Source: Sphingomonas sp. LC-1 (GTDB taxonomy: Bacteria; Pseudomonadota; Alphaproteobacteria; Sphingomonadales; Sphingomonadaceae). Taken from it: 64,000 nucleotides of DNA. Location of the stretch: assembly GCF_025371035.1 (NCBI RefSeq), contig NZ_JANZXB010000005.1, forward strand, positions 186,001 through 250,000, read 5' to 3'. The translations under genes were made by a program, and so were the position numbers. The notes below the pieces were generated by a model. That model searched no databases. It saw nothing but the letters and a program-made list of their open reading frames with translations, and was not told the origin of the DNA. Positions 28,104-36,475 of the stretch are shown piece after piece. The stretch's first letter is position 1. Each line of letters opens with the position of its first letter.

Positions 28104-28690
28104 GTAAAACTACGTCGCTTAGGAGCGTTGAGGATGAGCACCCCTTGCTCCACCTTCCAAGATCGAAGCCGACGCAGGACGTTCATCCCGATCACATCCT
28201 GATCACCGAAACTGGGCGATACGATTGCCCCCACATCGTTCAAGGTAATCGGTCCGATGGCGAGATGTTGGACGGTGACATGGTCGGCGATGACTCTGCC
28301 ATTGGCCGTTTCCACCATGCTGGCGAACGGGCTTTCGCCCAAGTCGAGCCCGGCGGCTTTGGCCGTCGCCTCGGACAAAGCGGTCGTCGTCGCGCCGCTG
28401 TCGACCAGCATGTGGCGCTCAACGCCATTGATGCGGACATCCACCCAGAAATGTCCGTCGGCGCCGATCGCGATCCTGACCGTTCCGTCTGGCGCCGCAT
28501 TGGCTGGCATCATTCTCACGAGCCGATCGCGTTGCGCGATGACGAGAAATGCGACGCCGAAAATACCAACCCAGATCAGCCCCATGCGCAGCGTCCGACC
28601 GATCGGGATGCGTCGCGCGACCAAGGCGCTGAGCGGCAGCAACAGGATCAGGCCATAATAGAGGAAGTCCATGGCCTGATCGCCGCTCAT
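28100..28690 (-). CDS. Retroviral-type (clan AA) aspartic protease, membrane-anchored
   Basis: The 196-residue protein has two N-terminal hydrophobic helices (residues ~8-25 and ~35-52), then a single pepsin-like half domain with active-site motif MLVDSGATTTALS and a conserved GPITLNDVGAIVSPSF segment, ending near DVIGMNVLRRL. This matches the TIGR02281-type aspartyl proteases of alphaproteobacteria, which should act as dimers on the periplasmic side. The natural substrate is unknown. Its start overlaps the MBL gene stop by four bases. Confidence 0.85.
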   Translation of the reverse strand: MSGDQAMDFLYYGLILLLPLSALVARRIPIGRTLRMGLIWVGIFGVAFLVIAQRDRLVRMMPANAAPDGTVRIAIGADGHFWVDVRINGVERHMLVDSGATTTALSEATAKAAGLDLGESPFASMVETANGRVIADHVTVQHLAIGPITLNDVGAIVSPSFGDQDVIGMNVLRRLRSWKVEQGVLILNAPKRRSFT

Positions 28691-29451
28691 GGCGCGACTT
28701 CCATCCCGTCATAGCCCGGCCGAACGCCATTGGGGAGTTCTTGACACAAAGTGGTATAATCCATCGACTGATCCATATGGATCAGCACGCTTTCTCGGGG
28801 CCCTAACTCTTCGATCCAAGTCAGAACGGCCGGGAGATCGGCGTGGGCCGGATGCGGATAGCGGCGAAGCGCGTCGACCATCCACAAATCCACGCCGCGA
28901 TACAGCTCAGCCATCTCCGGTGTTAAATCATGAAAATCCGTGGCATAGCCGACACTTTTATCACCGCAATCAAAGCGTAGGCCGGCGGAAAATAGCCGCC
29001 CATGCGGCTGGTCAACCGATCGGATGCGGATGTCCCCGATGACGAGTTCGTCTCCCAACGTGGTCATCGTCGCGGTCGGCGGATAGCCGGTCTTGCCCTG
29101 AAACACATATCCGAAGCGACGTTCCAGCGCCTCCGCGGTACGCGGCCGCGCATAACCGGCTACGGGATGTCCGAGTGCGTGATAAATCTGCCGTACATCG
29201 TCGATGCCGTGGCAATGGTCGGCATGATCATGCGTCCAGATGATCGCATCGACCGTACCGATATTCGCCGCGAGCAATTGTTCACGCATATCGGGCCCCG
29301 TATCGATGAGAATGCGGGTCCCCGCATGCTCGATCAGGGCGGAGCAACGCATCCGTCTATTTCGCGGATCGCTCGGATCGCACAGGCCCCAGTCATTACC
29401 GATCCGGGGAACGCCCGACGAGGTTCCGCAGCCCAGGATCCGGATCTTCAC
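28687..29451 (-). CDS. MBL-fold metallo-hydrolase (PhnP-like)
   Basis: The 254-residue protein opens with KIRILGCGTSSGVPRIG and has metal-ligand motifs THDHADHCHGIDD and ATDFHDL, with a later HMDQS. A Cys pair (GLCDPSDPRNRRMRC) resembles the zinc site of PhnP-type phosphodiesterases. PhnP cleaves cyclic ribose phosphates, but the protein lies outside any phosphonate cluster, next to tatD and metG, where it is commonly found. So the substrate is not assigned. It overlaps tatD by four bases. Confidence 0.85.
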   Translation of the reverse strand: MKIRILGCGTSSGVPRIGNDWGLCDPSDPRNRRMRCSALIEHAGTRILIDTGPDMREQLLAANIGTVDAIIWTHDHADHCHGIDDVRQIYHALGHPVAGYARPRTAEALERRFGYVFQGKTGYPPTATMTTLGDELVIGDIRIRSVDQPHGRLFSAGLRFDCGDKSVGYATDFHDLTPEMAELYRGVDLWMVDALRRYPHPAHADLPAVLTWIEELGPRESVLIHMDQSMDYTTLCQELPNGVRPGYDGMEVAP

Positions 29452-30224
29452 GCGAGGGTCTTGGCGAACAGACGGTGAAAATTCTCGGCGGTCGCACGGG
29501 TCAGTGCGTCCAGCGATTCCCCTCGCAGGTCAGCCAGAAAAGCGGCGGTGTCCGCCACGAAAGACGGCTCGCCGGTTTTGCCACGATGCGGCACGGGCGC
29601 GAGGAAGGGCGCGTCCGTCTCGACCAGCAATCGGTCCAGCGGCAACCTTGCCGCCGTCGCCTGCAGCTCCTTGGCATTCTTGAATGTCACGATACCCGAA
29701 ATGGATATATAAAAGCCTAATGACAGGGCCTTATCGGCAAAATCTCCACTGGCGGTGAAACAGTGGATGACGCCGGGAAAGGCCCCCTTCCCCATCTCGT
29801 CGGCAAGGATCGCAGCCGTATCTTCCTCGGCATCACGCGTATGCACCACCAGCGGCAGGCCTGTTTCCCGACAGGCGGCGATATGTGCGCGAAAGCTCGC
29901 CTGTTGGCGTTCGCGGTCGCTATGGTCGTAATAATAGTCCAGCCCGCTTTCGCCGATGCCGACGACGCGGGGATGCGCGGCTCGCTCGACCAGCTTGGCG
30001 GTGTCGACATGGCTATGCGCATCGGCTTCGTGCGGGTGAATGCCGATCGTGGCCCAGACATCTGCTTCGCGCTCGGCGGTGGCGATCACCGCATCCCATT
30101 CGCTTTCGCGCGTCGAGATGTTCAGCATCGCGGTGACCCCACGGTCCCGGGCGCGGCTCAAGATCGCAGCCTGGTCCTCAACCAGTCCCTTGTAATTGAG
30201 GTGGCAGTGACTGTCGGCGAGCAT
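29448..30224 (-). CDS. tatD: TatD-family metal-dependent hydrolase
   Basis: The 258-residue TIM-barrel protein has the family signatures: N-terminal DSHCHLNY, IGIHPHEAD, GIGESGLDYYYD, VVHTRDAEED and LLVETDAPFLAPVP. TatD-like enzymes are DNA exonucleases or deacylases; YcfH-type members are encoded next to metG, as here. Its ATG shares one base with the metG stop. Part of the metG-tatD-MBL-protease chain of overlapping genes. Confidence 0.93.
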   Translation of the reverse strand: MLADSHCHLNYKGLVEDQAAILSRARDRGVTAMLNISTRESEWDAVIATAEREADVWATIGIHPHEADAHSHVDTAKLVERAAHPRVVGIGESGLDYYYDHSDRERQQASFRAHIAACRETGLPLVVHTRDAEEDTAAILADEMGKGAFPGVIHCFTASGDFADKALSLGFYISISGIVTFKNAKELQATAARLPLDRLLVETDAPFLAPVPHRGKTGEPSFVADTAAFLADLRGESLDALTRATAENFHRLFAKTLA

Positions 30225-31780
30225 CAGGCTTCCGCCTCGGCGGGAATTTCCAGACGCGGGAAAGCCGGCGTAGGGGGCGAGAGTGCGATGCCGCTCGCCG
30301 CTCGCCGCGCATACCAGCCGTCATCATCGATGGCGGCATGATCGCGCTCGTCGACGCCCAGCGTATCGAGCACGAGCCCTGCCCCACGCGGCGTGACCGG
30401 CAAGATCGCGATCGCCAGCATTCGGATGGCGCGCACCAGCGTGCCCAATACCGCATGCATCCGCTCGGGATCGGTCTTGCGCAACGACCACGGTGCCTGC
30501 AGGTCGATATACTGGTTGCAGGCATAGACGCCGCGCATCCAGGCTTCGATCCCCTGGCTCAGCATCAGGTCCTCGAACGCCGACTTCAAACCGGCACAGG
30601 CGACCACGACTTCCTCGATCAACACCGCATCCGCGGGGTCGCTGCGCCCCGGCTCGGGAAGAGCACCCTCCAAGTTCTTCGCAATGAACGACAATGTCCG
30701 TTGGGCCAGATTGCCGAAGCTGTTCGCCAGTTCCGCATTGACGCGGGTCACGATCGCCTCTGCGGAATAGGAGCCGTCCTGGCCGAAGCTGACTTCGCGC
30801 AGGAAGAAGTAACGCAGGGCATCTACGCCGAACGCATCCGCCAGACCCATCGGATCGACGACATTGCCGACCGACTTCGACATCTTCTCGCCCCGGTGCA
30901 GCAGGAAGCCGTGGCCGAAGACCGATTGCGGCAAGGGCAAGTCCGCCGACATCAGGAATGCGGGCCAATAGACCGTGTGAAAGCGCACGATGTCCTTGCC
31001 GATCAGGTGCAGATTGGCTGGCCAGAAGCGCGCCAATTCGCTGTCCTTATTCGGATAACCGGTACCGGTCAGATAGTTGGTCAGCGCATCGACCCAGACA
31101 TACATGACATGGCCAGGACTGTCGGGAACCGGCACGCCCCAGTCGAAGCTCGTGCGCGAGACGGACAGGTCGGATAGCCCGCCCTCGACAAAGCGCATCA
31201 CTTCGTTCCGCCGGCTTTCCGGACGGATGAAGTCGGGATTGTCGCGATACAGGTCGAGCAAAGGCTGCTGATATTTCGACAGGCGGAAGAACCAGGTCTC
31301 CTCGGCCGTCCATTCCACCGGCGTTCCTTGCGGCGACAGCTTGGTGCCGTCTTCGCCGGTCGTCAGTTCAGCCTCGTCGTAGAAAGCTTCGTCGCGGACC
31401 GAATACCATCCTTCGTACCGGTCGAGATACAGGTCACCCTTGTCCTGCATCGCCTTCCAGATCGCTTGGCTCGCCGCATAATGATCGGCGTCGACCGTGC
31501 GGATGAAGCGATCGTACGAGATATCAAGACGATCGGCCATCACATGAAAATGGCTGGACATTTCGTTCGCGAACTCGCGCGTCGAAATGCCGCGCGCGCG
31601 CGCCGCCTGCGCCATTTTCAGGCCGTGCTCGTCGGTTCCTGTCTGGAACAGCACGTCACGCCCTGCCTGACGCTGAAAACGCGCGATGACATCCGCCGCG
31701 ACCATTTCATAGGCATGGCCGATATGCGGACGGCCATTGGGATAGTGGATTGCGGTGGTGATATAGAATGGATCGGCCAT
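30224..31780 (-). CDS. metG: Methionyl-tRNA synthetase
   Basis: The 518-residue class I synthetase has the HIGH-like motif NGRPHIGHAYE and the KMSKS motif EKMSKSVGN. The connective peptide has no Cys knuckle in the segment WYSVRDEAFYDEAEL, so this is a zinc-free subtype. The C-terminal dimerisation EMAP-like domain of E. coli MetRS is absent, as expected at this length. The anticodon-binding helix region includes WMRGVYACNQYIDLQAPW. Start by strong family N-terminus MADPFYITTAIHYPNG. Confidence 0.96.
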   Translation of the reverse strand: MADPFYITTAIHYPNGRPHIGHAYEMVAADVIARFQRQAGRDVLFQTGTDEHGLKMAQAARARGISTREFANEMSSHFHVMADRLDISYDRFIRTVDADHYAASQAIWKAMQDKGDLYLDRYEGWYSVRDEAFYDEAELTTGEDGTKLSPQGTPVEWTAEETWFFRLSKYQQPLLDLYRDNPDFIRPESRRNEVMRFVEGGLSDLSVSRTSFDWGVPVPDSPGHVMYVWVDALTNYLTGTGYPNKDSELARFWPANLHLIGKDIVRFHTVYWPAFLMSADLPLPQSVFGHGFLLHRGEKMSKSVGNVVDPMGLADAFGVDALRYFFLREVSFGQDGSYSAEAIVTRVNAELANSFGNLAQRTLSFIAKNLEGALPEPGRSDPADAVLIEEVVVACAGLKSAFEDLMLSQGIEAWMRGVYACNQYIDLQAPWSLRKTDPERMHAVLGTLVRAIRMLAIAILPVTPRGAGLVLDTLGVDERDHAAIDDDGWYARRAASGIALSPPTPAFPRLEIPAEAEA

Positions 31781-31831
31781 ACCCGGTCCCTAGAACATCG
31801 CTTCGTGCAGGTGAAGCCCGGCTTGCTTCGC

Positions 31832-32161
31832 TCAGCCGCGAAGCGTCCATGCCAGCCACAGCCAGCCGAGGATCAGGATGGTGCCGCCCAACGGCGTCAC
31901 CGCCCCCAGCCAACGGGGTGCACCAAGCGCCATGGCGTAAAGCGTGCCCGCGAAAATGGCGGCACCGATGACGAAAGCCCAGGCCACACCGCGCGTATCC
32001 AGCCGAAGCGCGACGAGCGCGGCGACGGCATGGATCAGTTGATACTGCCCGCCGGTCCGCAACCACTCGACCGCGACCCCCTCCGCCCGGTGTGCGCCGA
32101 ATGCCCCCGCCATGATCGCGATCGCACCCGACAGCGCCGCCAATACTCCCAGCAACCCCAT
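31832..32161 (-). CDS. DUF423 small membrane protein
   Basis: The 109-residue protein has four hydrophobic helices. The segment AGAFGAHRAEGVAVEWLRTGGQYQLIHAVAAL is the DUF423 hallmark (AFGAH...A.YQ..H), and the C-terminus is GGTILILGWLWLAW. The role is unknown in any organism I can recall. It lies two bases after the CPA2 antiporter stop and 51 bases before metG, so it may be cotranscribed with the antiporter. Confidence 0.88.
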   Translation of the reverse strand: MGLLGVLAALSGAIAIMAGAFGAHRAEGVAVEWLRTGGQYQLIHAVAALVALRLDTRGVAWAFVIGAAIFAGTLYAMALGAPRWLGAVTPLGGTILILGWLWLAWTLRG

Positions 32162-32163
32162 GG

Positions 32164-33912
32164 TCAGCCCTTTCGTTCGTCCTGCGTGATGATCCGATCA
32201 TTGGCGGCACGCAGATCGCCGGACGCCGCCTGCGCCGCCAGTCGTTCCTTGTCTCGCGAACGGTACATGGTCTCGACGCGATCGATCTCTGCGCCGTCGA
32301 TCTGCAGGCTTCCCAACGCCAGCCGCGCCATCTTCACCGCGGATTCGAGGACCTCTCGGACGACATAGGACGCCGGACCGCCCTTTAACCTCAAGACCGC
32401 ACGGCGATCATAGGCACGCACGAAAAGCGAGGCCTTGGGAAAGGCCGCATGGACGCTTTCCAGCAGCTCCAACGAAATCTGGTCTTCATCCAGGCAGAAC
32501 AGGATCAGTTCCGCCTCCGCCGCGCCGGCCTGTCGTAACAGGTCCAGACGGGTACCGTCGCCATAATAGACTTTCGCCCCGAACTCGGCGGCGATGTCGA
32601 TCATCTCGATGTCGCGGTCGATCAGGGTCACCGGAATGTCGCTGGCGATCAGCATCTGCGCCACCGTCTGGCCGAAGCGGCCATAGCCGACGATCAGGGC
32701 GTTGGCGCCGTCGGTGACGGGCCCTTCCCGCTTTTCGCCGCGCATGATGACCGGCTCTTCGCGAATACGGCGGGTCGCGCGCATCAGGAACGGCGTGGTC
32801 GCCATGGACAAGGTGATGATCGCCCCGAACAGGCTCGCCGCCTCCGGTGCGACCAGATAGCCCGCCTGCGCTTGCGCGAACAGCACGAAGCCGAACTCAC
32901 CGCCCTGGCTCATCAGCAGACCCAGAGCGAAGGCAGAGCGCCAGTTCATCCGAAAGGCCAGCCCGATCAAAAAGATGACCAGCGTCTTGGTCGCGATCAG
33001 GGCCAGCGCCATTACCGCCACGAAGACCGGCCGCTCAATGATCGCCGGCAGGTTGAGCATCATGCCCACCGCCAGGAAGAACAGGCCGAGCAGGATCGAG
33101 CGGAACGGCTCCACATCGGCCTCGAGCTCGTGGCGATACGGACTATCGGCCAGCATTACTCCCGCGATGAAAGCGCCCAGCGCGGTGGATAGGCCCAGCA
33201 ACTCCATCACTGCCGCACTGGCAATGACCGTGAACAGCCCGGCGAAGACGAACATCTCCCGCTCGCCCATATTGCCAATCAGGCGGAACAGCGGCCTCAG
33301 GAGGAACCGCCCCGCCACGATCAGACCGACGATCGCTCCCACCGTCTCCAGCGCCAGGATCCATCCCGGCGGCCCGGCATGATCTGCGGGATTGCGCGAC
33401 ATGGCGGCGACGATGGTGATCAGCGGGACGATCGAAAGATCTTGAAACAGCAGGATCGAAAAGGCCCGCTCGCCAAAGGGCGTGCGCAACCGGCCCGAGG
33501 ATTGCAGCATCGGCAGCACCTGCGCCGTCGAAGACAAGGCCAGCGGCAGGCCGAGCGCCAGGGCAGCCTCCATCGAGAAGTGCGCAAGCAGCACGATACC
33601 GCTGATCGCCAGGCCGCAAGCCGCGACCTGGAGCAAGCCTAGGCCGAAAATCTCATGCTTCATGCGCCAAAGCCGGGCCGGATTGAGTTCCAGCCCGACG
33701 ATGAACAGCAGAAGCGTAATACCGATCTCGGCGATACCCAGCTTCGACTCGGCGTCGCCGACCAGCCCCAGCACATGGGGGCCCACCGCCGCACCCGCGA
33801 CGAGATAGCCCAGCGTCGCGCCCAGGCCCAGCCGACGGAAGACGAGGACAAAAGCCAGTCCGAAGCCGAGCAGGATCGCCCCGTCCCGCAACAGCGAGAT
33901 TTCACCGTGCAT
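32164..33912 (-). CDS. CPA2-type cation:proton antiporter with TrkA-N domain (Kef/YbaL-like)
   Basis: The 582-residue protein has about twelve N-terminal membrane helices (residues ~1-380) with the CPA2 exchanger pattern (GYLVAGAAVGPHVLGL, ALSSTAQVLPML, LGAFIAGVMLADSPY). A cytoplasmic RCK/TrkA-N domain follows (ALIVGYGRFGQTVAQML, a GxGxxG nucleotide fold). It probably exports K+ or Na+ for H+. Start at MHGEISLLRDGAILLG because the upstream frame overlaps the IscU-like gene, with which it then shares 11 bases. Confidence 0.92.
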   Translation of the reverse strand: MHGEISLLRDGAILLGFGLAFVLVFRRLGLGATLGYLVAGAAVGPHVLGLVGDAESKLGIAEIGITLLLFIVGLELNPARLWRMKHEIFGLGLLQVAACGLAISGIVLLAHFSMEAALALGLPLALSSTAQVLPMLQSSGRLRTPFGERAFSILLFQDLSIVPLITIVAAMSRNPADHAGPPGWILALETVGAIVGLIVAGRFLLRPLFRLIGNMGEREMFVFAGLFTVIASAAVMELLGLSTALGAFIAGVMLADSPYRHELEADVEPFRSILLGLFFLAVGMMLNLPAIIERPVFVAVMALALIATKTLVIFLIGLAFRMNWRSAFALGLLMSQGGEFGFVLFAQAQAGYLVAPEAASLFGAIITLSMATTPFLMRATRRIREEPVIMRGEKREGPVTDGANALIVGYGRFGQTVAQMLIASDIPVTLIDRDIEMIDIAAEFGAKVYYGDGTRLDLLRQAGAAEAELILFCLDEDQISLELLESVHAAFPKASLFVRAYDRRAVLRLKGGPASYVVREVLESAVKMARLALGSLQIDGAEIDRVETMYRSRDKERLAAQAASGDLRAANDRIITQDERKG

Positions 33913-34348
33913 CGGCGCAGGCCTTTGCGGCGGCTTCGTCGACGGCCTCGGCCGCGGCCTCGAATGCAAGGCGGATCGAGGGGTGACGAGCGCTATAGGT
34001 CAGAGCCGGTGCGAAGACATCCAGACCGGGCCATTCGGGCGCTTCGCCCCGCGTGCCCGCCAGCCAGCCGGCCAGAGCGTCGCGCGCTGCCGCCAATTCG
34101 CGAGCGTCACGCCCAATGATATGGTTCGACAGCAACGCCGCCGACGCTTGGCCCAAGGCACAGGCCCGGACGAGCATCCCGACCTCGCTCACCCGCCCGT
34201 CCGCATCCAGATTGACGTCGACCGTCACCCGGCTACCACAAATGGGTGAGCGTCGCTCGATGCTGCCCATCGGGTCGGCCAGACGCCGATCATGGGGAAT
34301 GGCCGTGGTGAGACGCAGGATTTCGGCATTATAGAGGGGAGCGTTCAT
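33902..34348 (-). CDS. IscU-like iron-sulfur scaffold protein, third cysteine missing
   Basis: The 148-residue protein resembles IscU/NifU N-domains: LYNAEILRL at the start, SPICGSRVTVDVNLDADG and VRACALGQASAALLSNHI, giving two of the three cluster ligands. In the region where IscU has the third Cys (P-x-R-x-x-C-A), this protein reads YSARHPSIRLAF without Cys. It may not assemble clusters alone. The ATG giving MNAPLYNAEIL overlaps the cvpA stop by four bases; the longer frame to 34501 lies inside cvpA and is not used. Confidence 0.82.
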   Translation of the reverse strand: MNAPLYNAEILRLTTAIPHDRRLADPMGSIERRSPICGSRVTVDVNLDADGRVSEVGMLVRACALGQASAALLSNHIIGRDARELAAARDALAGWLAGTRGEAPEWPGLDVFAPALTYSARHPSIRLAFEAAAEAVDEAAAKACADAR

Positions 34349-34911
34349 GATGGGGTCTCGCTGGCATTGGCGGGGCCGCTGTCCGTGGAGGGGGTCGGCG
34401 CGCCGAACACCGGCAGGCCGCGACGGCGACGATCGACAAAATCGGCAATGCCCGCACTGGTTGCGTTGAGCAGCTTGTAGGTCCGGCTCTTCACCATCCA
34501 TTCGGGCCGCCGCGCCGGGCCGCCGCCGACCGTGTCGATCATCAGCGCGACCACGAGGAAGACGAGGCTGGCCAAGATCAGCCCCTTGAGCGCGCCGAAG
34601 CCGAAGCCGAGCGCCCGGTCGACCGGCCCGAGGATTGAGGTCCGCGTCCGGCTGCCGATCGCGCGGGCGACCATGCGGCCGCCGAGATAGGTAACGGCGA
34701 CGATCAGGGCAAAGGCAAGAACGGCCGCGCCCGAGACCGTCCCGACGACCCCCGTCAGCGCTTGCGCCAAAGGAATATGGAATAATTTGAGCGCCGCGAC
34801 GATCGCGATCCAGGCGAATAGCGCCAGAACCTCGGTCACGAAGCCACGCAGGAAGCCCTGAATGGCTGCTCCGAAAACCGCAATGAGGACAAGTATATCG
34901 AGGGCGGTCAA
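34345..34911 (-). CDS. cvpA: CvpA-family membrane protein
   Basis: The 188-residue protein has four hydrophobic helices and the CvpA motifs DILVLIAVFGAAIQGFLRGFV and GPVDRALGFGFGALKGLI. The C-terminal ~40 residues are Pro/Ser/Gly-rich and presumably cytoplasmic or periplasmic tail. CvpA is linked to envelope stress, bile resistance and colicin V production in enterobacteria; the mechanism is not settled. First gene of the cvpA-iscU-like-antiporter chain. Confidence 0.9.
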   Translation of the reverse strand: MTALDILVLIAVFGAAIQGFLRGFVTEVLALFAWIAIVAALKLFHIPLAQALTGVVGTVSGAAVLAFALIVAVTYLGGRMVARAIGSRTRTSILGPVDRALGFGFGALKGLILASLVFLVVALMIDTVGGGPARRPEWMVKSRTYKLLNATSAGIADFVDRRRRGLPVFGAPTPSTDSGPANASETPS

Positions 34912-35003
34912 TGCTTTATGTCCAATACCTTATCCCAAGCATGACGAGCGGCCATGTTCGCCATCAGGCGAGGGACGGACATGGCGGCACGCGCCCCTCT
35001 TCG

Positions 35004-36377
35004 CTACCCCCGCCCCAGCATATGGTCAACGAACTCGGCCAAGGTCCGAAACCCGGTCATTCGTAGCCCCCCTTCGTCCCCAGCCATTGCGCGCGGGACC
35101 ATCGCCTTTTCGAAGCCGAGCTTGCCCGCCTCCTTCAAGCGCAGCGGCCCATGCGCGACGGAGCGGATTTCACCCGACAACGCGATCTCGCCGAAGACGA
35201 TCGCATCGGCCGGCACTGGACGCTCCGACAGGGCGGATATCAGCGCCGCCGCCACCGCCATATCGGCGGCGGGGTCCTGCACGCGATAGCCGCCCGCAAT
35301 GTTCAGATAGACTTCCGCAGAGGAGAAGCTCAGCCCGCATCTCGCCTCCAGCACTGCCAGGATCATGGCGAGGCGACCATTGTCCCACCCCACGACCGCG
35401 CGTCGCGGTGTCGCGCCCGATGCGAGCCGGACGGTCAGCGCCTGGATTTCCACCAGCACGGGCCTTGTGCCCTCGAGCGCGGGGAAGACGGTGGCTCCGG
35501 TCACCCCCTCTTCCCGGTTGGTCAGGAACAGAGAGGACGGGTTGCCGACCTCGGTCAAACCCTCGGTCTGCATGGCGAACACGCCGATCTCGTCGGTGCC
35601 GCCGAAACGGTTCTTGATCGCACGCAGGATACGATATTGATGGCTACGCTCACCCTCGAAGGCGAGGACCGTGTCCACCATATGTTCCAGCACCCGAGGA
35701 CCGGCGATCGATCCGTCCTTGGTAACGTGGCCGACCAGCACGACGGCGGTTCCACGTTCCTTCGCAAAGCGGATCAGTTCCTGACCCGACGCTCGGACCT
35801 GACTGACGGTGCCGGGCGCACCCTCGATCAGGTCCGAGTGCATCGTCTGGATGGAATCGATGATAAGCAGCGCAGGCGGCGTGCCGATCGATAGCGTGGT
35901 CAGGATGTCGCGAACCGATGTCGCCGCCGCCAACCGGACCGGCGCTTGCCCCAGCCCCAGCCGCCGGGCGCGCAGCCGGACCTGATCCGCCGCCTCTTCG
36001 CCCGACACATAGGCGACAGGCTTTCCCGCCATCGCCAGCTTCGCCGCCGCCTGGAGCAGCAACGTCGATTTGCCGATGCCCGGATCGCCGCCGATCAGTG
36101 TTGCCGATCCCTCGACAAAGCCTCCGCCCAGCGCACGATCGAGTTCGGCTATCCCCGTGGCCATCCGATCGGGCAGCGGAATATCCGCATCCAGCCCGAC
36201 CAGTTGGATCGCACGGCCGCCGCCCTGAAGATTATGCTTCGCGGCAAAGGGCGTGACCTGCACCGGCGCTTCTTCCAACATCGTGTTCCATTCGGAGCAA
36301 TCGGGGCATTGCCCCTGCCAGCGAGAGGAAACCGATCCGCAGGATTGGCAGACATAGCGCTTTTGAACCTTGGCCAT
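35004..36377 (-). CDS. radA: DNA repair protein RadA
   Basis: The 457-residue branch-migration helicase of recombination has an N-terminal zinc finger (CQSCGSVSSRWQGQCPDC), a RecA-like core with Walker A GGDPGIGKSTLL and Walker B LLIIDSIQTM, the RadA signature KNRFG (AIKNRFGGTDEIG), and a Lon-like C-terminal domain. The ATG giving MAKVQKRYVCQ is chosen; an ATG three codons upstream (MHV) is possible. A LexA-type direct repeat lies 22 bases upstream, which suggests SOS control. Confidence 0.96.
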   Translation of the reverse strand: MAKVQKRYVCQSCGSVSSRWQGQCPDCSEWNTMLEEAPVQVTPFAAKHNLQGGGRAIQLVGLDADIPLPDRMATGIAELDRALGGGFVEGSATLIGGDPGIGKSTLLLQAAAKLAMAGKPVAYVSGEEAADQVRLRARRLGLGQAPVRLAAATSVRDILTTLSIGTPPALLIIDSIQTMHSDLIEGAPGTVSQVRASGQELIRFAKERGTAVVLVGHVTKDGSIAGPRVLEHMVDTVLAFEGERSHQYRILRAIKNRFGGTDEIGVFAMQTEGLTEVGNPSSLFLTNREEGVTGATVFPALEGTRPVLVEIQALTVRLASGATPRRAVVGWDNGRLAMILAVLEARCGLSFSSAEVYLNIAGGYRVQDPAADMAVAAALISALSERPVPADAIVFGEIALSGEIRSVAHGPLRLKEAGKLGFEKAMVPRAMAGDEGGLRMTGFRTLAEFVDHMLGRG

Positions 36378-36398
36378 GACGTGCATCTAATAGCCGTG

Positions 36399-36413
36399 GA
36401 ACGAAAATGGAAC
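36399..36413 (-). promoter_or_regulatory. LexA (SOS) box upstream of radA
   Basis: GAAC-GAAAATG-GAAC on the plus strand reads GTTC-N7-GTTC on the radA strand, an exact match to the alphaproteobacterial LexA operator. It lies 22-36 bases before the radA start, where it would block transcription. It also sits before the divergent glycosyltransferase gene. Confidence 0.7.
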
Positions 36414-36475
36414 ATCGTTCATGGACAGGCAGTGGGATAGTTTTTGAGCGCCATGCCCGCTATGGGCCGACCGCC

